Part shown: positions 1 through 6,857 of the stretch, piece after piece
How the letters are laid out: every line of letters starts with the position of its first letter
How positions within the stretch are numbered: position 1 is the stretch's first letter
Source of the DNA: Pedosphaera sp.
Lineage (GTDB): Bacteria > Verrucomicrobiota > Verrucomicrobiia > Limisphaerales > UBA9464
Assembly: GCA_009695405.1 (NCBI GenBank)
Contig: SIAZ01000120.1
Location: forward strand, 1-10,793
Length of the DNA stretch: 10,793 nt
Direction: 5' to 3'
Notes under the pieces: generated by a model
Told to the model about the DNA's origin: nothing
Seen by the model: only the letters and a program-made list of their open reading frames with translations
Database searches by the model: none
Translations under genes and position numbers: made by a program

Positions 1-2
1 CC

Positions 3-101
3 GAAATCTTCGACTACATTGAAATCTTCTATAACCGCCAGCGCCGTCACACCTCCCTCCGAGGCCTTTCACCCGCTCAGTTCGAACTCAAAAATAACTA
101 A
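3..101 (+). CDS. IS3-family transposase OrfB, C-terminal end (partial)
   Basis: The window opens inside this gene. Reading from base 3 gives 32 codons and a TAA at 99-101. The peptide contains IEIFYNRQRRHTSLRGLSP followed by AQFE, which is the typical end of the IS3-family OrfB (DDE) transposase, where the Y-N-R-Q-R-R-H-[ST]-S-L and SPxxFE pattern sits just after the catalytic glutamate. The catalytic DDE residues themselves lie upstream of the window and cannot be checked, so whether the copy is active is unknown. In a complete element OrfB would be made as an OrfAB fusion by -1 frameshifting. The gene is followed about 20 bases later by a sequence that looks like the right terminal inverted repeat of the element, and then by an interrupted IS66 tnpB. 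Family assignment is confident; the subgroup is not. Confidence 0.85.
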   Translation, partial: EIFDYIEIFYNRQRRHTSLRGLSPAQFELKNN

Positions 102-120
102 CCAATAACTCCCTTTTCTC

Positions 121-145
121 TGTCCGTTTTATCGAAGCAGGCCCA
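121..145 (+). repeat. Probable right terminal inverted repeat of the IS3 element
   Basis: The sequence starts TGTCCGTTTTATCG and ends GGCCCA, 19 bases after the OrfB stop. IS3-family right ends typically carry a GTCCG-T-rich core and finish in CA at the element boundary, which fits base 145. Homology to IS66 TnpB starts on the very next codons, which independently places the boundary here. The left end lies outside the window, so neither the pairing of the repeats nor a target-site duplication can be checked. Confidence 0.55.
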
Positions 146-480
146 CTCAGGTCTATCTTGAGGTCGGTCAGACCGATCTTCGCAAGTCCTTCGATACGCT
201 GGCCGGGGTTGTTCGCAGTTCGCTTCAATTGGCCCCTCTTTCGGGTCACCTTTTTGTCTTCAGCAATCAACGTCGTAATCGTGTCAAAATTCTTTTCTGG
301 GATAAGTCGGGTTGGTGGCTTTGCGCTAAGCGCCTAGAATCAGGCACTCTTGCCTGGCCTGACTCGGCGGAGCGAGTTATCAAGCTCTCAAATGAACAAC
401 GGACGCTGCTCCTGAGCGGAATCGATTTGAGTCAAACGCGGGTACGTCCATGGCTCAATCACCTCGGCAAAGAAGACTAA
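145..480 (+). pseudogene. tnpB: IS66-family TnpB (IS66 Orf2-like), 5' end cut off by the IS3 element
   Basis: From base 145 the frame reads TQVYLEVGQTDLRKSFDTL, then PLSGHLFVFSNQRRNRVKIL and FWDKSGWWLCAKRLESGTL, ending at a TAA at 478-480. This is the full conserved core of IS66 TnpB (usually about 115 residues): the VYL-x-VGxTDxRKSFD start, the PLSGHLFVF-N-RRxRVK centre and the LxWDxxGxxLxxKRLExGxF block. Only the short N-terminus, including the original start codon, is missing. It is replaced by the right end of the IS3 element, and the frame remains open back to base 109 through IS3 DNA. A TTG at 229 could serve as an internal start but would drop the conserved N-terminal motif. TnpB is an accessory protein needed for IS66 transposition with unknown biochemical role. 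I read this copy as inactivated by insertion. Confidence 0.85.
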
Positions 481-557
481 GAGACCCACCCTAGACACTC
501 CTCTTTTTAAGGCAAAATTCAGATGCTTAACTCAGTATAAAAAGAGGCGAAAATCTC
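481..557. repeat. IS66 tnpB-tnpC junction with a 10-bp inverted repeat
   Basis: In an intact IS66 element tnpC follows tnpB closely and starts with about 170-200 residues that are absent here. In their place are 77 AT-rich bases containing a perfect inverted repeat: CCTCTTTTTA at 500-509 and TAAAAAGAGG at 538-547, separated by 28 bases. No part of the tnpC N-terminus is recognisable. The segment may be a deletion scar or the residue of a further small insertion; which of these cannot be told from the window. Confidence 0.5.
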
Positions 558-1073
558 TTGTTATTAAGGGACAAGGATCAAAGTCCAGTGCAAGCGCCGA
601 TGCCTCCGCAGGTGATTGAAAAAGGACTCTGCAGCCTCGGCCTGTTGGCTCACGCGGTTCTCGCAGAGTACTTCGAGCACCGTCCGCTGTATCGAATGCA
701 ACAAGAATTAACGCGCAACGGCGTGGAAATCACCCGCACAACTTTGGCCGATTGGGTTGATGCAACCGCCGTAGCACTCGAACCGATTTACAAGGCGATC
801 CAGACGGATTTAATCGGCGGCAATTATCTTCAGGTCGATGAAACTCCGGTGCGAGTGATGGATCCGGAAGTGAGAGGTAAAACCGCTTCGGGTTGGCTCT
901 GGGTTTACGCACGACCGAAAGGCGGTGTGCTCTTCGTTTTTCAAAGGAGTCGAAGACGAGCTGGGCCGGACGAAATACTGAAGACATTTAATGGAACAAT
1001 CCAAAGCGATGGGTACGCCCTTTACAGAGCGATGGAACGGGATCGACCGGGACTCAAACGGTTAGCGTGTTGA
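558..1073 (+). pseudogene. tnpC: IS66-family transposase TnpC, internal fragment
   Basis: The 171-codon frame matches the middle of IS66 TnpC (usually about 500 residues). Visible hallmarks are VQAPMPPQVIEKG (about residues 11-23), LAEYFEHRPLYRMQQEL (35-51), TTLADWVD (61-68), the first catalytic aspartate in VDETPV (D94), GWLWVYARP (112-120) and the second aspartate in IQSDGYALY (D151). The frame stops right after KRLAC, where family members continue with WAHxRRKF, so the region with the third catalytic residue, a glutamate, is gone. The N-terminal helix-turn-helix/zinc-binding part is missing too. The true homology begins around base 575-590; the TTG at 558 is only the formal start of the open frame. 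The following bases contain a TGG and two arginine codons in another frame, but not enough to prove a simple frameshift. It cannot encode an active transposase. Confidence 0.85.
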
Positions 1074-1080
1074 GTGGGTC

Positions 1081-1099
1081 GATCCTCGGCGAGAGGATC
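1081..1099. repeat. Hairpin between the tnpC fragment and the minus-strand gene
   Basis: GATCCTC (1081-1087) and GAGGATC (1093-1099) form a perfect 7-bp stem with a 5-base loop. It lies 11 bases beyond the stop of the minus-strand spermidine-synthase-like gene, where a terminator would be expected. No T-tract follows on either strand, so intrinsic termination is only a possibility. It also marks the point where IS66 homology ends. Confidence 0.35.
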
Positions 1100-1109
1100 T
1101 ATCAATAAC

Positions 1110-3686
1110 TCATAATCCTAATCGGCGCCGTAACTCGGCTGCAACGGGTTGGCTTGGCCGGAGTGCGCTGAGGCGATCCAAAATTCGTCGCGCTCCCTCA
1201 GGATCAGAACGGCCTCGAAGGGATGCGCGGCTCAACATTTGTGCGTAGCCACTCGTGAAATCTGGGCTTCGAAGAACGCTTTCGAAAAAAAAGGCCTCCG
1301 CACCCGTTGCATTACCTTCGGCTTCCAAAATTAACCCTCTCAAGTAAGCGTCACGTGCTTCTAAATAAGCGGTAAACCGTTGCCTCCAATCGGGTGTTGC
1401 CCCAGCCAATAGTTCTGTTGGAACTGCTCGAGCCCGATCTAATAAAGGTCCTAGCAATGTCTGGCCTAGGGGTAATGACCCTGCCAATGTTCGGGGTGAT
1501 TGAAAAAGTACGATCGGATGATTATCAGTGTTGAGCTTTGCTCCAAGGGAGAAGGCTCGCAACCAAGTTGCATCGGCAAACCAACTTCCCAAAACCGGCC
1601 ATATTTCTACCAAGGCTAACGGGCGTAGGGCTTCCTTTAGGACTGGATTAGCAATGCGACCTTGGAAAATATCAGGGTCGAATCGAAGCGGCCCCGAACC
1701 TCCGACCAACCCTAAAACTGGGGTGTCTGCATTCAATCGTAGTAACAAGGCGTCGGCGTCGGGAAAGACTGACAGGAAAGTCGCCGTAATGGTTTTGAGG
1801 GTAGCTAAATCCAGTTGGAATAAGGGCAACCATTGGCAAAAAATTCCCCCTACTTCCAATCGTGCACGGACCGCTTCAAAATGTTCTTTAGTATAAAGGC
1901 CTCCGGCACCATCTCGTGCTGGGTGAAATAGGTCGGCGATAACCACATCATATGAGTTTCGGGAGGCTCGTACAAAGCGACGTGCATCGGCTATTTCTAA
2001 TTTAAGACCGGGCGCCAAAGCATTGTGCGGCGCAAAGGTGGATTGGACGAGTGCCACCTCCGGAACCAGTTCCACTCCATCGGCGACTAAACTTGGATGT
2101 GTTCCCAACGCAGCAAATGAAATGCCTGTACCGACGCCGAGAAAAAGGGCGCGGCGCGGCGTTGGATGAAACAAGAGCGGAAGATGACCGTGCCGACGTT
2201 CGGCAAGAGTGGAGCCTGTTCCACCCATAGTGAATCGGTTGTTCACTCGGAGAATGCGGTTTCCATCGGCTTGCTGAAGAGTTGTGACAGTATCGGAAGG
2301 CCCTTCGACTAAGGTAAGTATGTGGCCACCGGGTGCAGGAAATTGAAGATGAAGATCTTTCGGTAACTGAAAGAGAATGCCGAGGGCAACTGCAGCACCG
2401 AACCACCACCGGGGCCCTATACGCTGTAGTAACCCGAGATAGCCAAATCCCAACAAAAAAAGAGTCCACCGTGATCCTAGCCAAGGGAAAAATCCGAGTC
2501 CGACTAAGGCAGGTGCCAAAGCACCACCGAGCAGGTTCCAAGCTAATCCTCGCCCTAAACCTGTTTCAGATTGTCGGGCCGCAGTCGCGAGACAACTGAA
2601 TAAAAGGCCCATGATAAGTGCGGGAGGGCCCATCACCGCGAATGCGACGAGAAATTCAGCCGACAACATCCCTGACGGCGTCTCATTTAAGAAATTTCTC
2701 AAGATGGAATAACCCTCAGGGCTCATTCTCAGCACCCACCCTCCTAGTCCCAGTGAAATTGCCATAGCAATGAGGAGTGCCGGCAACGAGCGTCTCGCAT
2801 CGGGGGCTAGGCGGTTCTGCAATCCAGCGCCGACCGCAGTGGTTAGTAGGTAGGCAATAAGAATTCCAGCATAGGTAAAGACGGTGTTTTCCAATACCTG
2901 CCCCAATAACCGTGTGGCCAGTATTTCATAACCGATACCCAGTAAACCGGTCGCCCAAAGAAGCAATCGAAGACGTGATCCATCCACATCGATATTGACA
3001 TCTTTCTTGACCGCAGAGGCCACCTGCGTCCATTCGGTGTTCGGTTGGGAGCGAGACCGTCCGATCTGGAAAAGGAGTAGACCGCAGAAAACATGAAGCC
3101 CTGCGAAGAATAGAATAGCACCCGACACACCAAGGGAGGGCTGAATCAAAAACACAGAAGCTGCAACACCGAGAACGGCCCCCAGAGTGTTGACGGCATA
3201 AAGCGGGCCCAATCGGCAACCGTCTTGTTTGAGCATCGACACCCACCGTTCTAGGGTTGGCAGGGTCGCGCCCATGGCCAAGGTTGCAGGGAGTAAGCTA
3301 ACAGCTGGGATAACAAAGCAGGTGAGCCAATGAAGCCAACGGACAGGTGTCGGCCCCAATATCTGCCACGATAAGGCGGCCGCTTGAGGAATAATCCAGA
3401 CTGTCGTCACGGCCCAAAGAGCAATGATTCCCTCGAGTCGCGCACACTGAAAGATGGGGTTGTGTGCATTAAATTTCCGTCGCTGTGCCCATGCCGCGCC
3501 CCCGGCTAATCCGGAAAAAAAAACGGTTACAACCCCGAAAGTTGAAGGCATCTCATGCCCTAACCCTAGCGAAAACAGGCGAGTCCAAGCCATCTGAAGT
3601 CCTATACCCGCTGCGCCTGAAAGGGCGAAGACGAAGTGAAGGAGGATCAGAGTCCATCGATTGAAAAGGCGTCGTGCCGGCGGCAT
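1110..3686 (-). CDS. Polytopic membrane protein fused to a spermidine-synthase-like domain
   Basis: The 858-residue product has two parts. Residues about 1-440 are very hydrophobic, with roughly a dozen possible membrane helices (for example 12-32, 45-66, 85-106, 121-142, 163-182, 186-206, 238-260, 342-366), and resemble the transporter-like half of fused MFS/spermidine synthase proteins. Residues about 450-690 carry a Rossmann methyltransferase fold of the spermidine/spermine synthase superfamily: ALFLGVGTGIS (513-523), the acidic strand end DGVELV (536-541), ADARRF (566-571) and YDVVIADLFHP (579-589), where D585 matches the catalytic aspartate, followed by LYTKEHF and GGIFCQWLP. The last 90 residues are helical and TPR-like. 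Such fusions are known, but their substrates are mostly undefined, so aminopropyl transfer to a polyamine is inferred. The ATG start has no Shine-Dalgarno sequence; the frame continues to a natural-looking LRRRLGL end. Confidence 0.88.
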   Translation of the reverse strand: MPPARRLFNRWTLILLHFVFALSGAAGIGLQMAWTRLFSLGLGHEMPSTFGVVTVFFSGLAGGAAWAQRRKFNAHNPIFQCARLEGIIALWAVTTVWIIPQAAALSWQILGPTPVRWLHWLTCFVIPAVSLLPATLAMGATLPTLERWVSMLKQDGCRLGPLYAVNTLGAVLGVAASVFLIQPSLGVSGAILFFAGLHVFCGLLLFQIGRSRSQPNTEWTQVASAVKKDVNIDVDGSRLRLLLWATGLLGIGYEILATRLLGQVLENTVFTYAGILIAYLLTTAVGAGLQNRLAPDARRSLPALLIAMAISLGLGGWVLRMSPEGYSILRNFLNETPSGMLSAEFLVAFAVMGPPALIMGLLFSCLATAARQSETGLGRGLAWNLLGGALAPALVGLGFFPWLGSRWTLFLLGFGYLGLLQRIGPRWWFGAAVALGILFQLPKDLHLQFPAPGGHILTLVEGPSDTVTTLQQADGNRILRVNNRFTMGGTGSTLAERRHGHLPLLFHPTPRRALFLGVGTGISFAALGTHPSLVADGVELVPEVALVQSTFAPHNALAPGLKLEIADARRFVRASRNSYDVVIADLFHPARDGAGGLYTKEHFEAVRARLEVGGIFCQWLPLFQLDLATLKTITATFLSVFPDADALLLRLNADTPVLGLVGGSGPLRFDPDIFQGRIANPVLKEALRPLALVEIWPVLGSWFADATWLRAFSLGAKLNTDNHPIVLFQSPRTLAGSLPLGQTLLGPLLDRARAVPTELLAGATPDWRQRFTAYLEARDAYLRGLILEAEGNATGAEAFFFESVLRSPDFTSGYAQMLSRASLRGRSDPEGARRILDRLSALRPSQPVAAELRRRLGL

Positions 3687-3759
3687 GGCGGAGCTAATTT
3701 AGCTTAAAAGTACGACAGTAGGAACTTCGCCTTCTCGCCAAGGGAAAAAATCGGAAGGA

Positions 3760-5109
3760 CTATATGGAATCGGGTATACGGTACCCTTTCCGATACGCAG
3801 GCTTCAGGAGGGAGTTGGCGGCGTCACTATTGGTAAATCGTTCGCGAATACCATCAAAGATGAGCTGCTTTTGACCAACTCGATACGAGGTGTTTGCCAT
3901 ATGAACAAGGCAGGCGCTGTGATGAGATTGCTCAATTGCGGCGTTGGGCTTCTGACGTGAGCGGATGCAATCAATAAAATTAGGTTGATGCCACTTGTCG
4001 GGGAAGTAGCCCTTATCCTGATCTATTATTTTCCCCCCTTCGGTTACCACCTGCCATCCGCATCCGTGACGACCTAAATACATTAAGGCTTTGGTCCCAT
4101 AAATTTCCACCCGCGTGGCTGAAGTTGGCCAGTGCGGCCACTTATCCCCAAAGCGAACTTCACCGGGGAATTTACGCATATAATTGGTAGCGTTCCCACT
4201 CTCGCAGGTCAGTGCATAAGTGCCATAATCGTAGGTAATACACTGAAATTCCGGCACTTCACGTTTAGATTGATACGCATAATTACCACCAATACAAAGG
4301 ACGGATTTCGGATGTGCCGGATCGCCGAGCACCATCCGAGTGAGGTCCAGTTGATGGACGGCGTCATCGGCAAGTGTACCCCCTTTGTAATCCCACCAAG
4401 GATGCCAGTTCATATGGCGACCTGGGTTATAGGGAACCTTGGGCGCTGGCCCCAACCACGCATCCCAGTCGAGTCCCTCGGGTATGGCAGTGTCAGCCAC
4501 CGGGTTCCATCGTGATCCATCAAGCATGTTGTAAACTTTAACATGGACAATCTGCCCTAGTTTTCCGCTAGCAATATAGTCCCGCGCGGAAGCCGCGTAA
4601 GGGCCACTGCGATTTTGGAAACCCACTTGGACAATCCTCCCATACTTGCGCGTCGCTTCGATCATTTTGCGACCTTCCCAAATTGAATTGGATGGGTTTT
4701 TTTCGACGTACACATCCTTCTCTGCCTGACAGGCCCAAACCGTCGCCAATGAATGCCAATGTTCCGGTGTCGTAATGACCACTGCATCGACCTCGCGATC
4801 ATCCAAAGCAATTCGCATATCGGAAATGCGTTTAGGAGCTCTCTTTTGGACCGCCGTTAGGTCCTTCATAATGCCCGCGCCGCGATCCTTCCAAATATCG
4901 CAGACGTATTTGAATTCCACTCCCGGTAAACGGGACATCCCAGAAGAATGGTTCGAACCGCGGCCTCCAGCACCAATGAGGGCGAGAACAATCTGTTTGG
5001 AGGGGCTTTGCGCCTGCACGGCACTTCCCTGAGAAACCAAGGTCGATCCGACAGCAAGGGTGCCGCTGGCGGTTAAAAAGTGGCGGCGGGTTACAGAGGG
5101 TGAACTCAT
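3760..5109 (-). CDS. Tat-exported Gfo/Idh/MocA family oxidoreductase
   Basis: The 449-residue product begins with a twin-arginine signal peptide: TRRHFL at 7-12, a hydrophobic stretch at 13-29 and a likely cleavage site after VQA (residue 33). The mature part starts with a Rossmann NAD(P)-binding fold, ALIGAGGRGSNHSSG with the GxGxxG-type turn at 46-51. It continues with ITTPEHWHS (112-120), the conserved lysine in VEKN (136-138, usually EKP in the family), WEGRKMIEA and VGFQNRSG, and in the C-terminal substrate domain WHPWWDYKGGTLADD with VHQLDL (251-256), where the histidine is the usual catalytic candidate. The family oxidises or reduces sugars, inositols and related polyols with NAD(P); the substrate here cannot be read from sequence. 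Length is normal for the exported subfamily common in Planctomycetes and Verrucomicrobia. It lies 73 bases before the membrane fusion gene on the same strand. No Shine-Dalgarno sequence precedes the ATG. Confidence 0.93.
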   Translation of the reverse strand: MSSPSVTRRHFLTASGTLAVGSTLVSQGSAVQAQSPSKQIVLALIGAGGRGSNHSSGMSRLPGVEFKYVCDIWKDRGAGIMKDLTAVQKRAPKRISDMRIALDDREVDAVVITTPEHWHSLATVWACQAEKDVYVEKNPSNSIWEGRKMIEATRKYGRIVQVGFQNRSGPYAASARDYIASGKLGQIVHVKVYNMLDGSRWNPVADTAIPEGLDWDAWLGPAPKVPYNPGRHMNWHPWWDYKGGTLADDAVHQLDLTRMVLGDPAHPKSVLCIGGNYAYQSKREVPEFQCITYDYGTYALTCESGNATNYMRKFPGEVRFGDKWPHWPTSATRVEIYGTKALMYLGRHGCGWQVVTEGGKIIDQDKGYFPDKWHQPNFIDCIRSRQKPNAAIEQSHHSACLVHMANTSYRVGQKQLIFDGIRERFTNSDAANSLLKPAYRKGYRIPDSI

Positions 5110-5205
5110 AGCGGGTAGGAAGGATTCAACAGTAGAAGTTGACTCTTTTTAAATGTAAGAGTGCTTTTGATCCATCAATGAAATAACTTATTTTTTTACT
5201 AAAGT

Positions 5206-5234
5206 GCTCCGATCAAGAGATTCTCTATCAGAGC
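5206..5234. repeat. Inverted repeat between the asparagine-synthase-like and Gfo/Idh/MocA genes
   Basis: GCTCCGAT (5206-5213) pairs with ATCAGAGC (5227-5234), giving 8 pairs of which one is a wobble or mismatch depending on the strand, with a 13-base loop. It lies just beyond the stop of the upstream minus-strand gene. In the minus direction it is followed by a run of A rather than T, so it lacks the tail of an intrinsic terminator. It may still be a structure in the mRNA between the two genes. Confidence 0.3.
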
Positions 5235-5261
5235 TCAGCAGGATCACAGTTCGGCCAAAGA

Positions 5262-6584
5262 CTATCCGTAAATGGCGAGAAACTGTTTCCTATAAACTGC
5301 TTCCTGCTCAGGTAAGTGGGTCCGCAAGGTCTCTTTGCAGGTGGCTCCGTGTTGAAATCGCCGCTTCTCGAATGCGGGCATATCGACCCCAAACACTTGC
5401 TTAACTCCGCGTCGAGCCACCTCGCCTTTTAACGAATAGAGGGTGGAAACGTCGTACCCAGTCAGATCAATAAATGGCATAGCTTCACTCACAGAAATCA
5501 CTGGGCGAGACATTAAGGGACTATAGCCGTCAAAGCCGAACTTTCGCCCCGGCGCATAGGTTCGCACGTACCCACGACTCAATCCGCCACTGTAGGTCAG
5601 TGAATGTTTGATACGCCCCACCCCCCAGCCCTCGTGATATAACATCAGATTGTGAACCACTGAGCGAATGGTCAATTCTGGGTTCTCTTCAATCGGATAA
5701 TCTTTCAGATTCTCATCACCGCCGTCCCCGTCAAAAAGATGCTTCCAATCCGAATATAGCTGCCGAATTCCCCCGCAAAGAGCCAATCCCATGGTGCCGC
5801 ACTCGACGTCCAATGGCTTGTAGTCTTCGAGTACTCTCAGAGTCTCCGCATAGTTTAGTTCGGAACTTGCCGCCGGTATTTCCTCAAGGAAAAGATTCAG
5901 TCCTAGGCGTCCTAGAAAATCACGAGCCTGCGCTAAATCTGGGCCATCCCCGTAGCTTAAAGTGAAAGCCTTAAGCCGTGATAAATTCATCCCAAGTCGG
6001 CGCATCCCAAAATAGGTAGAGAGGAAGACGATCCCACTATCTACCCCGCCAGAGAAGGCCACTCCTATCGGTTCACTCTCTGGAATTGAGGCTAATTGCG
6101 TCGCCACCTCATCCGCCAAGGCACCGATATAGCGACGGCCGATCTCGTCTAAATCGGCAGGTAATGAATTTCGGACCGGAGTAAAATAGCGGGTGTACAC
6201 CGGATCTGGATCTGGGCATCCGACCAGTTGAATCTCAATGACGTAATGGGCAGGGACCATTCGCGTGTAGCTAGGATGAAACTGGTCCGCCAATCCCTCA
6301 CGCTGGAGTTGCTGGTAAATAGCATCCATACGATCGGCGACAATCAAGGCCGGGCCTGCGGCGCGTTTAGCCAAAAAATAACGCATCGGGCGATCCAGCG
6401 ATCGTGCCATCCGAACTGTCTTCCCTTCACGGGCTAATAAGGCAAAGGAGCCTTCGATTTCAGCCACTTGACTGGCGTCACCCGAAAGGACACGAGCCCG
6501 AGCCTCTTCGATGGTTAGGTTGCGAAGTCGGTTCTGTGACGGATCAAGGAGATCGACGACCTTCTCAATATATTGATGAAGCAT
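5262..6584 (-). CDS. Asparagine-synthase-like protein without the glutaminase cysteine
   Basis: The 440-residue product has the ATP-pyrophosphatase (synthetase) domain of asparagine synthetase B: the PP-loop FSGGVDSG at 177-184, which binds ATP, and LFDGDGGDEN at 283-292, matching the SGxGGDE-type motif of the family. Residues about 41-130 look like the rear part of a class II glutaminase domain (IEGSFALL, RSLDRPMRYFLA, ADRMDAIY). The front of that domain, including the N-terminal MCGI with the nucleophilic cysteine, is absent. An in-frame TGA only about eight codons upstream of the ATG rules out a longer version here. The enzyme would therefore need free ammonia or another amine, or activate a carboxylate for a different reaction. 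A C-terminal FEKRRFQHGA (405-414) may be a subfamily signature. Asparagine synthesis is possible, but I would not assign asnB. No Shine-Dalgarno sequence is seen. Confidence 0.8.
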   Translation of the reverse strand: MLHQYIEKVVDLLDPSQNRLRNLTIEEARARVLSGDASQVAEIEGSFALLAREGKTVRMARSLDRPMRYFLAKRAAGPALIVADRMDAIYQQLQREGLADQFHPSYTRMVPAHYVIEIQLVGCPDPDPVYTRYFTPVRNSLPADLDEIGRRYIGALADEVATQLASIPESEPIGVAFSGGVDSGIVFLSTYFGMRRLGMNLSRLKAFTLSYGDGPDLAQARDFLGRLGLNLFLEEIPAASSELNYAETLRVLEDYKPLDVECGTMGLALCGGIRQLYSDWKHLFDGDGGDENLKDYPIEENPELTIRSVVHNLMLYHEGWGVGRIKHSLTYSGGLSRGYVRTYAPGRKFGFDGYSPLMSRPVISVSEAMPFIDLTGYDVSTLYSLKGEVARRGVKQVFGVDMPAFEKRRFQHGATCKETLRTHLPEQEAVYRKQFLAIYG

Positions 6585-6857
6585 AAAAATGGATAGTTGA
6601 GGGTTCCGTCAAAGATGGCAACGCCAAAAACTAGGCCCGTGCGCCGCGACTGCATTCACAGGCTATCGCCTCTTAGTGCGGTCGATCGTCTTTTCTCCGC
6701 GAAAGTTGTTTCTTAAAATCGACTCTAACGCAAATGGGTTGCGACAAGTTCGATTCTTCAACGTGTCAGTTTTGGATGGAATCTGAGGGTAATCGGATGA
6801 AAAAGGTCTGCTTCTGATTGCCTAACCGCTTGACCTGATGTTTCATCTCGTCGCGTC

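Noticed and set aside
2002..2541. Minus-strand open frame of 179 codons inside the spermidine-synthase-like gene
   Set aside because: It lies wholly within the long minus-strand gene in another frame, and its product is rich in Ser, Arg and Cys without any family pattern. It is a shadow.
5152..5178. Possible minus-strand promoter for the Gfo/Idh/MocA gene (TTGATG, 15 bases, TACATT)
   Set aside because: The spacing is short and both boxes match the consensus only in part. Such matches are common in AT-rich spacer, so it was not listed as a feature.
6585..6857. Divergent intergenic region searched for promoters, operators and small RNAs
   Set aside because: Only partial -35-like boxes such as TTGACC close to the ygiQ start were seen, with no matching -10 and no palindromic operator. 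Nothing supportable was found.
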